Shown: positions 9,029 to 18,465, counted from the stretch's first letter. The stretch is DNA of 64,000 nucleotides from Streptomyces aureoverticillatus (GCF_014649395.1 NZ_BMSY01000018.1:1-64000), one strand, 5' to 3'. The notes: generated by a model from the sequence alone, not told the origin. Numbers and translations: made by a program.

Positions 9029-10237
9029 ATGTACGACACGACCAACCTGCGGGCGGCCCTGGCGGCCGCCACGGAGGACCAGATCGTCTACGACCTTCCC
9101 GGCATCGCCGAGCGCCACGACTCACTGGTGCGTGAACTGCCCGGCGTGTCCGTCCGGTTCGCGATGAAGGCCTGTCCGGTCGACGAAGTCCTTGCCTGCC
9201 TGGCGGGACGGGGCGCCGGCTTCGACGCGGCGAGCCCGCACGAGATCGCGCAGGCCCTCGCGACCGGCACCCCGGCCGACCGGATCCACTACGGGAACAC
9301 CATCAAGTCCGACCGGCACATCGCCGAGGCCCACCGCCGGGGCATCCGGGACTTCGCGACGGACAGCGTCGAGGACGTGCGCGCGATCGCCCAATTCGCC
9401 CCGGGCGCACGGGTGTTCTGCCGTCTCGGCACCGACGGGGAGGGGGCTCTGTGGGGCCTCAGCCACAAGTTCGGCTGCTCCCCCGCCGACGCCCTGCGCG
9501 TGCTCACCACGGCACGGGCGGCGGGCCTGACTCCCTCGGGCCTGTCCGTGCACGTCGGCTCGCAGCAGATGACGGCCGAGGCCTGGCGGGCCGCGTTCGA
9601 CCGCATGGCCGACGTGCTGGCGGCCCTGGGGCGGCGCGGGATCCTCCTGGACCACATCAACCTGGGCGGCGGACTGCCCGCCCTCGGCTACCGCGACCGG
9701 CACGGCAGGCCCCTCGACCCGCCCCTGGACAAGATCTTCGCCGTGATCCGGGAAGGCATGCAGCGGCTGCGGGCGGTGGCCGGGGCCCCGCTGGACTTCG
9801 TCATCGAGCCCGGCCGCTATCTGGTCGCCGACCACGGTGCCGTGCGCGCCCACGTGTCCCGTCTCTCCGCGCGCCAGCAGGTCACGGGGGAACGCCAGCA
9901 CTGGCTGTACCTGAGCTGCGGCAAGTTCAACGGCCTGTACGAGATGGACGCGCTCCAGTACACGCTGGTGTTCCCCGAGTACCGGGGCAGCGACTACGTA
10001 CCCGCGGTCGTCGCGGGCCCCACCTGCGACAGCGACGACGCGTACAGCCACGAGGGCAGCCTGGTCCACGTGCCCCGGACGGCCGCGTCGGGCGACCCCG
10101 TCTGGATCCTGTCCGCCGGTGCCTACGCGACGAGTTACACCACCCAGGGTTTCAACGGCTTCGCCCCGCTGCCGTACACCTGGATACGCGACGAGCGCGA
10201 CGCCGTGCCCGCCACCGCCTCGGGAGGCCCGCGCTAG
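9029..10237 (+). CDS. Fold-III PLP-dependent amino acid decarboxylase (ornithine/lysine/DAP decarboxylase type)
   Basis: A 402-aa protein of the alanine-racemase-fold decarboxylase family. The PLP lysine is in VRFAMKACP (about residue 48). Other family marks are GFDAASPHEI, YGNTIKSDRHI, the glycine-rich phosphate loop INLGGGLPALGY, EPGRYLVADHG and the active-site cysteine in GPTCDSDD, which in ornithine and DAP decarboxylases comes from the partner subunit of the dimer. It should decarboxylate a basic amino acid or a modified derivative to an amine. ATG at 9029 is 18 bases after the previous stop. The following acetyltransferase gene begins on the very next base after its stop codon, suggesting coupled translation and that the amine may be acetylated. 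Confidence 0.88.
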   Translation: MYDTTNLRAALAAATEDQIVYDLPGIAERHDSLVRELPGVSVRFAMKACPVDEVLACLAGRGAGFDAASPHEIAQALATGTPADRIHYGNTIKSDRHIAEAHRRGIRDFATDSVEDVRAIAQFAPGARVFCRLGTDGEGALWGLSHKFGCSPADALRVLTTARAAGLTPSGLSVHVGSQQMTAEAWRAAFDRMADVLAALGRRGILLDHINLGGGLPALGYRDRHGRPLDPPLDKIFAVIREGMQRLRAVAGAPLDFVIEPGRYLVADHGAVRAHVSRLSARQQVTGERQHWLYLSCGKFNGLYEMDALQYTLVFPEYRGSDYVPAVVAGPTCDSDDAYSHEGSLVHVPRTAASGDPVWILSAGAYATSYTTQGFNGFAPLPYTWIRDERDAVPATASGGPR

Positions 10238-10771
10238 ATGGCCCACGACGTACGCATACGGCCCATTGCCGACGACGACTGGAGCGGCATCGCGGAGCTG
10301 GAGGCCGAGGTCTACACGGAACTCGGCCTCTCCGAGGGGCGCGCGGCGCTGGAGTCGCGCGCCCGGGCCTCGCCGAGCACCTGCTTCGTGCTCGACCCGG
10401 CCTCCTCGGGCCCCGCGGGATATCTGCTCGCGCTGCCCTATCCACCGTTCCAGTCGCCGGACCTGGCACAGCCGGAGGACACGGCCTCCCCCGCTCTCCC
10501 CCCGGTCCCCTCGGGGAACCTGCACCTGCACGATCTCGTCGTCGCCGAGGGCTTCCGGGGGCGCGGGCTCGCCCGGCGCCTCCTGCGCCATCTGACGACG
10601 GCCGCGCGGGCGCAGACGTACGAGCGGATCTCCCTGGTCGCCGTCGCCGGGAGCGAGACCTTCTGGGCGGCGCAGGGCTACCGGGCGCACCGGGAGATCC
10701 CCCTCCCGGACAGTTACGGCACGGACGCGGTGTACATGTCCGCGGCGCTGCCGGAAGGACGAAGAGGCTGA
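10238..10771 (+). CDS. GNAT-family N-acetyltransferase
   Basis: A 177-aa protein with the acetyl-CoA binding motif VVAEGFRGRGLARRLLRHL (RGRGxA) at about residues 103-121 and the later strand-helix FWAAQGYRAH. The start ATG directly abuts the stop codon of the decarboxylase gene. It has no membrane segment or signal peptide. In this operon it may acetylate the amine made by the decarboxylase or confer self-protection; the sequence does not decide between them. The middle (residues 65-90) is a proline-rich loop not usual in the family. Confidence 0.82.
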   Translation: MAHDVRIRPIADDDWSGIAELEAEVYTELGLSEGRAALESRARASPSTCFVLDPASSGPAGYLLALPYPPFQSPDLAQPEDTASPALPPVPSGNLHLHDLVVAEGFRGRGLARRLLRHLTTAARAQTYERISLVAVAGSETFWAAQGYRAHREIPLPDSYGTDAVYMSAALPEGRRG

Positions 10772-10785
10772 AGAGGCAGATGCAC

Positions 10786-12036
10786 ATGTTGCTCGTTCGC
10801 GACGAGTTCCGCCGCGCACAACTGGCCATCGCGGCCCTGTTCTGCGTCCTGGGCTTCCAGTACGCCACGTGGGCGGCGCGGCTCCCCGCGCTCAAGTCCC
10901 GGCTCGACCTGACCGAGGCCGAGCTGGGGCTGCTCCTGATGGCCTGCGGCGTCGGCGCGGCGGCGTCCTTCCCGCTGGTCGCCGCGCTCAGCAGACGCTG
11001 GGGGTCACGGCGCCTCGCGCTCCTGTCGGCGCTGTTCCTCGGCGTGCTCCTGCTCGCCCTGGCCGCCGCGCCGAACTACCCGGTCGCCCTGGCCGTGATG
11101 TGCGCCGACGGCCTGGGCGTCGGGTGCCTGAACGTCGCCATGAACGCGCAGGGCGCCACGCTGGAGTCCCGGCACGGACGCACCGCCATGTCGCAGCTGC
11201 ACGCGACGTTCAGCGCCGGATCGCTCGGCGCCGCGCTCCTCGCCTCCGGGATGAGCGCGCTCAGTTCGTCGGTGGCGCTGCACTTCGGCGTCGCGACCGT
11301 GCTCGTTCTGCTGCTGACGCTGTACGCGCAGCCGACGCTCCTGCCGGACGAGCAGTCCGACGCGAAGGCCGCGTCGCAACCCGCCGAGCAGCCCGTCGAC
11401 CGCCCCGACGATCACCCTGCCGACCAGACTGTCGACGAGCCGCTGAAGAAGAAGCGGCGCTCCTGGACCATCCCGTCCCGGGTGACCCTGTGGATGGGCG
11501 GGGCCATGGTGTTCGGCACCGTGGCGGAGGGCGCCATGAACGACTGGTCGGCGCTGTACATGAAGGAGGTCGCCGAGGCCTCGGCACGCCTGGCACCCCT
11601 GGGCATCGCCGTCGTCTCGGTGATGATGGTCCTCGCCCGACTCTTCGCCGACGGCTGGCGCACGAAGTGGGGCGACGGCCGCGTCGTGCGTGTCGGCAGC
11701 GTCCTGGCCGCCACGGGCCTGGCGTTCGCGCTCCTGGCCGGCGGTGTCGTGCCCGCCCTCATCGGCTTCGCCGCCATGGGCCTCGGCATCGCGGCGGTGA
11801 CCCCCTGCGTGTACGTGGCCGCGGCACGGCAGGGCTCGGACGCCCTGGCCCTGGTGGCCGCCATGGGCACGACCGGCCTCCTCGCGGGACCGCCGGTGAT
11901 CGGCTTCATCGCGGCCGGCAGCAGCCTGGTCTGGGGCATGGCGGCGGTGGCGGTGTCGGCGTGTCTGGTGGCGGTGTGCGCGGTGCGGATCCGGTGGACG
12001 GTGCCGGTGGGGATGGTGGCGGAGGCGAAGGCGTGA
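10786..12036 (+). CDS. MFS transporter, 12 membrane helices
   Basis: A membrane protein of about 416 aa, last gene of the operon. It has two six-helix halves joined by a hydrophilic loop rich in Asp, Gln and Pro that ends in KKKRRS (about residues 185-225). RWGSRR after the second helix is the MFS loop 2-3 motif, and the first helices (FQYATWAARLPALKSRL) resemble the sugar/drug proton antiporters of the YbjJ type. ATG at 10786 has AGAGG nine bases upstream; an ATG six bases earlier is also possible. Likely exports the product of the operon. Confidence 0.82.
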   Translation: MLLVRDEFRRAQLAIAALFCVLGFQYATWAARLPALKSRLDLTEAELGLLLMACGVGAAASFPLVAALSRRWGSRRLALLSALFLGVLLLALAAAPNYPVALAVMCADGLGVGCLNVAMNAQGATLESRHGRTAMSQLHATFSAGSLGAALLASGMSALSSSVALHFGVATVLVLLLTLYAQPTLLPDEQSDAKAASQPAEQPVDRPDDHPADQTVDEPLKKKRRSWTIPSRVTLWMGGAMVFGTVAEGAMNDWSALYMKEVAEASARLAPLGIAVVSVMMVLARLFADGWRTKWGDGRVVRVGSVLAATGLAFALLAGGVVPALIGFAAMGLGIAAVTPCVYVAAARQGSDALALVAAMGTTGLLAGPPVIGFIAAGSSLVWGMAAVAVSACLVAVCAVRIRWTVPVGMVAEAKA

Positions 12037-12076
12037 GCAGCGGGTGACGGGGGGAGTCAGCGGGTGACGGCGGAGG

Positions 12077-15000
12077 TCAAGGCATGAATGGCGGTGTCCA
12101 AGCGGACACCGCCTCCTCCGGGGTCATCGCCCGGCCTCGCTCGTACGCGGCGGCGTACGTCGCCTCGTCCAGGCGTGCGCGTACCGCTGTGGTGATGCGG
12201 TCGACGTCGGCGCGTTCGGCGGGCGGGAGGGGCATGCGGACGGAGTGCCTGGCGGTGTGGGCCGCTCCGAGGAGGACGGCGGCGCAGGCCGGGCGGCCGG
12301 TGAGGGAGTGGGCTCCGGCCAGACCTTCGAGGGCGAGGGCCAGGGCGCGGGCGTCCCCGGTGTTCCGGGCGGCGGCCCAGCCCTCCTCGTGGAGCCGCGT
12401 CGCCTCGGCGCCGTCGCCGCGCTGTTCCGCGATGAAGCCGAGTTCGGCGAGGACCAGGGCGCGCCCGGGTTCGAAGGCCATCCGTGTGAGCCACTGGAGG
12501 ACGTGGCGCAAGTGGCGCTCGGCGGCGTCGAGTCGGCCCTCGCGCCGTGCGCCGAGACCGAGGCCGACCTCGGCGCGGATCACGCCTGGCTTGAAGCTGT
12601 GTTCGGCGGCCAGGCGCATGGCCCGCTCGTGGAACGCGCGCGCCGCGTCGTGGTCGCCGGTGAGCGTGGCGGTGCTGCCGAGGCCGCAGAGCTGATCGGC
12701 GGCCTCGGGCCACAGCCCCAGTTCCTCGGCCATGCGCAGGCCGTTCTCGTGCAGCCGGGCGGCACGCGCGTAGTCGCCGGTCATCTGGGCAAGCCCGGCG
12801 AGGGGTTCCACGGTCAGCAACTGGCCCCACCAGTCCCCGAGTTCCGCGAACAGGTCCGCGCTGCGCCGCCCGTCGCGTTCGAGGGCGTCGAGGTCGCCGC
12901 GTACGTGGGCCTGGTTGGCGCGCACGCAGAGCGCCGCGGCCAGGCCCCACCGGTCGCCGAGGACGCGGAAGCCGTCGAGGGCGTGCTCGATCAGTTCCTC
13001 GCTCGCCGCCTGGTCGCCCACGCCGAACAGGGCGAAGCCGAGGAACCACTGGGCCCGGGCGCCGTCGCGCCGGTCCGCGATGCCCTTGGAGAGTTCGACG
13101 GGGCTCCGCTTCCACTCCGTGGCGTTGGCGTTGGCGTTGGCGTCGGTGGCGGCATCGGCATCGGCATCGGCATCGGCATCGGCATCGGCATCGGCATCGG
13201 CATCGGTGGTGGCTTCTTCACCGACGAGCACGGCGAAACCCGCCTGCCACGCCCGGGCCTGCGCCCGCGCGGAGACGACGGTCTCGGGGGTCGCGACGGC
13301 TCCCGCGTCGCGTGCCACGGCGAGCGCCGCCGCCAGCGACCTGACGGCCTCCCTGAGCCTGCCGCGCAGGAACCAGTACCAGGCCAGCGAGTTGACCAGC
13401 CGCAGGGCGTCGTGGGCGGCGCCCTCGCGCACGGCGTCGTCCAGTGCCCGGCGGAGGTTGGCGGCCTCCGCGTCCAGGATCCGCAGGTGGCGCCGCTGGT
13501 CGTGGCCGCGCAGGTGCGGCGCGGCGTGTTCGGCGAGGGCGAGGTAGTGGTCGCGGTGCCGACGGCGCACCCGCGCCGCCTCCCCGGCCTCGTGCAGCCT
13601 GGACGCACCGTACTCCGCGACCGATTCGAGGAGCCGGTAACGGATCCCGCCGCCGGGATCGGCGCTCTCACCACTCATGGCCCGGTCGCTGTGCGCGCCG
13701 TCGCTGTTCGCGCAGTGACTGTTCGCGCAGTGGCTGTTCGCCCGTTCGCTGGTCGCGCGGTGGCTCATCACGTGGTCGCTGTTCGCGCGGTCGCCGTCGA
13801 CCGCGACGACCAGTGAGCGGTCCACCAGGCGTGCGAGCAGGTCCAGTACGTCCTCGGGCCGCAGCCCCTCCCCCGCGCACACCTCCTCGGCCGCTCGCAG
13901 CGTGCAGCCGTCGCTGTGCACGGCGAGCCGGCGGAGCACGATCCGCTCGGGCGGGGTCAGCAGCTCCCAGCTCCAGTCGATCATCGCTCGCAGCGTCCGC
14001 TGCCGGGGCGGGGCACCCCGGTACCCGGTGGCCAGCAGCCGGAACCGGTCGTCGAGCCGGACGACCAACTCCCTTACGCCCAGGGCGCGCACCCGGGTGG
14101 CGGCCAGTTCCAGGGCGAGCGGAATCCCGTCGAGCCGCCGGCACACCGTCGCGACGTCCCGGGCGTTGTCCGCGTCGAGGGTGAACCCGGGGGTTGTCGC
14201 GGCGGCCCGCGCGAGGAAGAGCCGCACGGCGCTGGAGCGGGCCACGTCCTCGGGGTCGGCCTCGGCTCCCGGGTCGGGTACGTCCAGTGGCGGCACGGGC
14301 CAGATCGTCTCGCCGGGGATGCCGAGGGGTTCCTGGCTGGTGACCAGGAGGCGCAGGCCCGCGGCGCGCCGCAGCAGCACGGTGGCCAGCTCGGCCACCG
14401 CGTCGATCACGTGCTCGCAGTTGTCGAGCACCAGCAGCATCCGCTGGTCGCTCAGCGCCTCGGCGAGCCGGTCGGCGGGTGTGGAGCGGGCTCCGGCGGT
14501 GGTTGCCTCGGGGGCGATCTCCTCGCGGATGCCGAGGGCGGTCATGACGGCTTCCGCCACCGCGTGCGGCGCGTCCGCCGGTTCCGTACGCCCCCGGGCG
14601 GCGAGCTCGACGAGCCAGGCACCGTCGGGGAAGTCCCCGGCGAGCTGCCCGGCCGCCGCCAGCGCGAGCCGCGTCTTGCCCACGCCGCCGGCCCCGGTCA
14701 GGGTCAGCTCTCGCGCCGCCCGGAACAAGGACGTCACTTCGGCCAACGCGCTTTCCCTGCCGATGAGTTCGGTGAGGGGCGCGGGCAGGTTCGTGCGCGG
14801 GTGGGGGCGGAGGGTCGGGGTGGGTGTCGCCGGGTGCGCCGGGTCCGGCCGTGCCCCGTCGGGCCGGGCCGGCGACACGGGGTCGGGCGACGCGGCGGAC
14901 TTCGGCTCCGGCGGCGTCGAAGCGAGCGGGGCCGAAGTGTGCGGGGCCGAAGCGAGCCGTGCCGAGCGGCCCGGGGCGAAGGGCCCGGCGGCGCCGAGAG

Positions 15001-15745
15001 CCGGATCCTGTTCCAGGACCGCCTGCTGCAGAGCGACGAGCTCCGGGCCGGGGTCAAGGCCCAGTTCGTCCGCGAGGCGCCGTCTCAGTTCGCGGTACGA
15101 GGCCAGCGCGTCGCTCGCCCTCCCCGCCCCGTACAGGGCACGCATGTGCACGGCGCGCAGCCGCTCGCGCAGCGGATGCTCCGCGACCAGCGTGCTCAAC
15201 TCGTCCGCGACTTCCCGGTACGCGCCGAGTGCGACCCGTGCTTCGGCGTGCTCCTCGACGGCGGTGACGCGGTCCTCCTCCAGGCGTGCGGCGACCGGTC
15301 GCGCGAACGGGGCGTCCTCGAAGCCCTCGTACGCCCTTCCCCGCCAGAGCGCGAGGGCGTCGGAGAGGAGCCCGGCGCGCACGCCCGGGTCGTCGGCCGC
15401 CCGGGCCTGTGCCGTCAGCGCCCGGAACCGCCCGGCGTCGACGCTCTCCCGTTCCGTGCGCAGCACATAGCCGCTCTCCTGGAGCGCCACCAGTTCACGG
15501 CCCCCCGGCTCGGCGTCTTCGAAGGCGCGCCGCAACTGCCACACCTTGGTCTGCAGGGCCGCCGCGGGCTTGCCGGGAAGCTCCTCCTCGCCCCAGAGGT
15601 CGTCGATCAGCCGGTCCGCGGAGGCGGGACGCCCGTCGTGCGCCAGGAGGGCGGCCAGCAGGGCACGGGTCTTGGGGCCGGGGACGGTGACCGGGCTGCC
15701 GTCCGCCGTCCGTACGGCCAGTGGCCCGAGCACCCCGAATCGCAT
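12077..15745 (-). CDS. AfsR/SARP-family regulator with BTAD, NB-ARC ATPase and TPR domains
   Basis: A 1222-aa regulator. Residues 1-95 form the OmpR-like DNA-binding domain (MRFGVLGPLAVRTADG, WQLRRAFED). Residues 95-245 form the bacterial transcriptional activation domain. A Pro/Ala-rich linker follows, then an NB-ARC ATPase with P-loop GAGGVGKTRLAL (about residue 350) and Walker B MLLVLDNCEHVID. The C-terminal half is TPR-like helices. Such proteins activate secondary-metabolite or transporter genes when ATP and ligand states change. Two repeat insertions are odd: about seven 5-residue units from a 15-bp repeat (13683-13787), and an (Asp-Ala)9 run from a 6-bp repeat (13151-13204). The in-frame extension up to 17662 is a shadow of the divergent gene. 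The divergent exporter is the obvious first target. Confidence 0.9.
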   Translation of the reverse strand: MRFGVLGPLAVRTADGSPVTVPGPKTRALLAALLAHDGRPASADRLIDDLWGEEELPGKPAAALQTKVWQLRRAFEDAEPGGRELVALQESGYVLRTERESVDAGRFRALTAQARAADDPGVRAGLLSDALALWRGRAYEGFEDAPFARPVAARLEEDRVTAVEEHAEARVALGAYREVADELSTLVAEHPLRERLRAVHMRALYGAGRASDALASYRELRRRLADELGLDPGPELVALQQAVLEQDPALGAAGPFAPGRSARLASAPHTSAPLASTPPEPKSAASPDPVSPARPDGARPDPAHPATPTPTLRPHPRTNLPAPLTELIGRESALAEVTSLFRAARELTLTGAGGVGKTRLALAAAGQLAGDFPDGAWLVELAARGRTEPADAPHAVAEAVMTALGIREEIAPEATTAGARSTPADRLAEALSDQRMLLVLDNCEHVIDAVAELATVLLRRAAGLRLLVTSQEPLGIPGETIWPVPPLDVPDPGAEADPEDVARSSAVRLFLARAAATTPGFTLDADNARDVATVCRRLDGIPLALELAATRVRALGVRELVVRLDDRFRLLATGYRGAPPRQRTLRAMIDWSWELLTPPERIVLRRLAVHSDGCTLRAAEEVCAGEGLRPEDVLDLLARLVDRSLVVAVDGDRANSDHVMSHRATSERANSHCANSHCANSDGAHSDRAMSGESADPGGGIRYRLLESVAEYGASRLHEAGEAARVRRRHRDHYLALAEHAAPHLRGHDQRRHLRILDAEAANLRRALDDAVREGAAHDALRLVNSLAWYWFLRGRLREAVRSLAAALAVARDAGAVATPETVVSARAQARAWQAGFAVLVGEEATTDADADADADADADADADAATDANANANATEWKRSPVELSKGIADRRDGARAQWFLGFALFGVGDQAASEELIEHALDGFRVLGDRWGLAAALCVRANQAHVRGDLDALERDGRRSADLFAELGDWWGQLLTVEPLAGLAQMTGDYARAARLHENGLRMAEELGLWPEAADQLCGLGSTATLTGDHDAARAFHERAMRLAAEHSFKPGVIRAEVGLGLGARREGRLDAAERHLRHVLQWLTRMAFEPGRALVLAELGFIAEQRGDGAEATRLHEEGWAAARNTGDARALALALEGLAGAHSLTGRPACAAVLLGAAHTARHSVRMPLPPAERADVDRITTAVRARLDEATYAAAYERGRAMTPEEAVSAWTPPFMP
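13121..13204. repeat. Hexanucleotide microsatellite (GGCGTT)3 and (GGCATC)9
   Basis: Three GGCGTT units at 13121-13138 and nine perfect GGCATC units at 13151-13204, separated by a related unit. In the regulator's frame (minus strand) they encode three Ala-Asn pairs and nine Asp-Ala pairs. Each unit is two codons, so length changes keep the frame. Confidence 0.95.
13683..13787. repeat. Seven 15-bp tandem repeats inside the SARP regulator
   Basis: Units such as CCGTCGCTGTTCGCG repeat every 15 bp with several substitutions each. They encode about 35 residues of degenerate ANSxx/MSxxx pentads between the NB-ARC and TPR regions. Confidence 0.85.
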
Positions 15746-15830
15746 GGCGTCACGGTAACTCAGCGCTCTGACCGGCCGGATGTCGGCCGCGGGGGCGCGG
15801 TGAGGGGTGCGAGGACCGGCACGTGAGCGC

Positions 15831-15900
15831 GTGATGAGCGGGTGCGGGGACCTGCTCGTGCGTGCGTGATGAGCGGGTGCGCAGATCTGCTCGTGAGTGC
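15831..15900. repeat. 35-bp direct repeat between SARP regulator and exporter
   Basis: Two adjacent copies beginning GTGATGAGCGGGTGC at 15831 and 15866 differ at a few bases. They lie in the 276-bp divergent promoter region and could carry binding sites for the SARP protein, whose family binds direct repeats; this is only a suggestion. Confidence 0.75.
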
Positions 15901-16021
15901 GCGGTGAGTGGCCCGTGAGTGCCGTGCCGCACGCTGGCGTCCGCCTGGGGGTCCGGCCCGCGCGTTCCTTCGCGCCGACCCCTGTGCGCCCCGCTGACTC
16001 ACCGACTCCGAAAGGCTCCTC

Positions 16022-17596
16022 ATGGCTACGAAGACCGATGCCTCCCCGCCCGAGGCGGAACTGCGGGCGGGGCCGAGGGAGTGGCTCGGCCTCTTCGTGC
16101 TGACGCTGCCCACGGTCCTGCTGGCGCTCGACGCGACCGTACTGAATCTGGCCGTGCCCGACATCAGCGCCGATCTGGGGCCCAGCAGCACGGAGTTGCT
16201 GTGGACGGTCGACATCTACGGCTTCATGATCGCCGGATTCCTGGTGACCATGGGCACCCTGGGCGACCGGATCGGCCGCCGCAGGCTCCTGATGATCGGG
16301 GCCCTGGGGTTCGGCGCCGCCTCGGTCCTGGCCGCGACGTCCACGAGCCCCGCGATGTTGATCACGGCCCGCGCGCTGCTCGGCGTCACGGGCGCCACGC
16401 TCATGCCGTCCACGCTGGCCCTGATCAGCAACATGTTCAAGGATCCGCGGCAGCGCGGGGTTGCCATCAGCGTGTGGGTCACCTGCTTCTCGGTGGGGAT
16501 CGCCGTCGGACCCGTCCTCGGCGGCGCGCTCCTGGAGTGGTTCTGGTGGGGTTCGGTGTTCCTGCTCGGCGTGCCGGTCATGGTCGTGCTGCTCGTGGCC
16601 GCGCCGCTGCTGCTGCCGGAGTACCGGGATCCGGCGGCGGGCCGCATCGACGCGGCGAGCGTGCTGCTGTCCCTGGTCACGGTCCTGCCGGGCATCTACG
16701 GCCTCAAGCGCCTCGCCGAGCACGGTTTTGACGCCCTGTCGGCCGGTGCCCTGCTGACCGGTGCGGTCTTCGGCGCGGTCTTCGTGCTGCGGCAGCGCGG
16801 ACTCGCCGATCCGCTGCTGGACCTGCGGCTGTTCAGGAACCGCGCGTTCAGCGCGGCGCTCCTGGTGCTGCTGCTCGGCCTGGGCGTCATGGGCGGGCTC
16901 TATCTGTTCATCACGCAGTACCTGCAACTCGTCGAGGGCCTCTCGCCGCTCGAGGCGGGTCTGTGGCTGCTGCCCGCGGCGGCCGCGCTGATCGTCGCCT
17001 CGTCGCTGACGCCCGCGCTCACCCGCCGCGTACGCCCCGGCCGGGTCGTCGGCGGCGCGCTGCTCGTCTCGGTGGCCGGGTACGCCCTGCTCACACAGGT
17101 GGACGGCGCCGACGGTCTGCCGCTGCTCGTGACCGGCTTCGTACTCGTCTACACGGGCATCAGCCCGATGATGGTCCTCGGCACGGACCTGGTCGTCGGT
17201 GCGGCGCCGCCGGAGAAGGCCGGTTCGGCGGCGGCGATGTCGGAGACGGGCATGGAGTTCGGCATCGCCCTGGGCATCGCCGGTCTGGGCAGCGTGGTGA
17301 CGGCCGTGTACCGCGACGAGACCGCCGACACCCTCCCTCAGGGCCTCCCGGACGACGCCGCGCACGCGGCCCGCGACACCCTCGCCAACGCGGACGCCGC
17401 GGCTCGCGAACTCCCCGGCTCCCTGGGGCCGGAGCTTCTGGAGCCCGCGCGGGAGGCGTTCACCGGTGGCCTGAACGTCGCCGCGGGGGTGGCGGGCGTG
17501 ATCGTGGCGGTGCTCGCCGTGGCGGCGATGGTGCTGCTGCGGGATGTGCGGACGGGCTTCGACGAGGGTGACGGCGCGGCGGCCGGGCGGGAGTAG
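16022..17596 (+). CDS. MFS drug/metabolite exporter, 14-helix (DHA2, QacA/SmvA) type
   Basis: A 524-aa integral membrane protein. It opens with the antiporter motifs LDATVLNLAVPDI (helix 1, motif D1) and GTLGDRIGRRRLL (motif A between helices 2 and 3), and has the helix-5 motif GPVLGGALLE (motif C) of drug/proton antiporters. Length and helix pattern fit 14 segments. The C-terminal region has a loop rich in Ala, Asp and Leu before the last helix. ATG at 16022 has AAAGG seven bases upstream. It is transcribed away from the SARP-type regulator across a region with a 35-bp direct repeat, which suggests regulation by that protein. Substrate unknown. Confidence 0.88.
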   Translation: MATKTDASPPEAELRAGPREWLGLFVLTLPTVLLALDATVLNLAVPDISADLGPSSTELLWTVDIYGFMIAGFLVTMGTLGDRIGRRRLLMIGALGFGAASVLAATSTSPAMLITARALLGVTGATLMPSTLALISNMFKDPRQRGVAISVWVTCFSVGIAVGPVLGGALLEWFWWGSVFLLGVPVMVVLLVAAPLLLPEYRDPAAGRIDAASVLLSLVTVLPGIYGLKRLAEHGFDALSAGALLTGAVFGAVFVLRQRGLADPLLDLRLFRNRAFSAALLVLLLGLGVMGGLYLFITQYLQLVEGLSPLEAGLWLLPAAAALIVASSLTPALTRRVRPGRVVGGALLVSVAGYALLTQVDGADGLPLLVTGFVLVYTGISPMMVLGTDLVVGAAPPEKAGSAAAMSETGMEFGIALGIAGLGSVVTAVYRDETADTLPQGLPDDAAHAARDTLANADAAARELPGSLGPELLEPAREAFTGGLNVAAGVAGVIVAVLAVAAMVLLRDVRTGFDEGDGAAAGRE

Positions 17597-17665
17597 TGCC
17601 GCTCGCCCGCCCCCAGCCGTGGCGCGGGCCGCCCGTGCGAAGACCCCGTCACGCCCGCTCAACCG

Positions 17666-18415
17666 TCACGGCGCTGAACCTGATGGGGCAGCCGGAGGGC
17701 CGTCCGGGCGGCGCACCCGCCAGATCCAGCCGAGCGGGACGAGGCCCAGGGCGCGGGCGACCGACTGGGAGGCGTGGTTGGCGGCGGTCGTGCTGTAGAA
17801 GAGCACGTCCTTGGTGTGCCGTTCGCGCTCGGACCAGGCCGCGACACAGGCGGTGGCGATGCCCCGGCCGCGGAAGTCCGGGCGGGTCCAGATGCCCGCT
17901 TCCGCGGCGCTGCCGTTGGCGGCGGGGGTGTGGCAGATCGACACCGGTTCCCGGCCATGCACGGCCATGGCCCACTCCCCCAGGTCTCCGCCGATCAGCT
18001 CGGCCCACTCGCAGGGCTGCCAGTTGGCGGGACGGTCCAGTCTCCGCGCGACCGCCCGTCCCTCCGTGGTGGAGACCAGGACGGGCAGAGGGCTCGGGAC
18101 GGAGACCGCGAGGCGTGCCGGGAACAGCCAGCACGGTCCGCCCTCGACGGCCCCCGCCCGGTTCCCGAGCGCCGCGGCAAGGCGTGCGACGGTGCCGGGG
18201 ACCTGCCCGGGGCTGTACGTCTCCGAAGCGTCGTCGACGTGGTCCGGACACCCGACACCGGGACCGAGTGCCAGCAGCCGCGCCCGGGGTGACCACGCCA
18301 GGACGGCCATCATGGTCTGGTCCCGCAGGGCCGGCGGATGTCCTGAGTCCGGTACGAGCCCGTGGATCGCGTCGACCTCCAGCGCCAGCAGCCGTTCCTC
18401 GTCCCAGACAACCAT
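17666..18415 (-). CDS. GNAT-family acetyltransferase
   Basis: A 249-aa protein. The C-terminal third holds the acetyl-CoA motif IWTRPDFRGRGIATACVAAW and the later SQSVARALGLVPLG; the N-terminal part is a degenerate GNAT half, as in two-domain members of the FR47 group. Soluble, no signal. It ends head-to-head with the exporter gene (70 bp apart) and stands alone. A run of five 15-bp repeats follows upstream, between it and the S41 peptidase stop. Substrate not evident. Confidence 0.78.
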   Translation of the reverse strand: MVVWDEERLLALEVDAIHGLVPDSGHPPALRDQTMMAVLAWSPRARLLALGPGVGCPDHVDDASETYSPGQVPGTVARLAAALGNRAGAVEGGPCWLFPARLAVSVPSPLPVLVSTTEGRAVARRLDRPANWQPCEWAELIGGDLGEWAMAVHGREPVSICHTPAANGSAAEAGIWTRPDFRGRGIATACVAAWSERERHTKDVLFYSTTAANHASQSVARALGLVPLGWIWRVRRPDGPPAAPSGSAP

Positions 18416-18465
18416 TACGTGAGGCTAACTCCCCGCTTCCGGGGCCGTGCGGACGGCCCTGGCAC

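Noticed and set aside
9451..10785. Plus-strand frame upstream of the MFS gene
   Set aside because: Arg/Pro-rich shadow of the decarboxylase and acetyltransferase genes; the transporter begins at about 10786.
13151..13204. CRISPR-like repeat
   Set aside because: It is a perfect 6-bp microsatellite inside a gene with no spacers.
12077..17662. Minus-strand reading frame of 1861 codons
   Set aside because: Only the part from 15745 down is the SARP regulator. The remainder is Arg/His/Gln-rich antisense of the divergent exporter gene.
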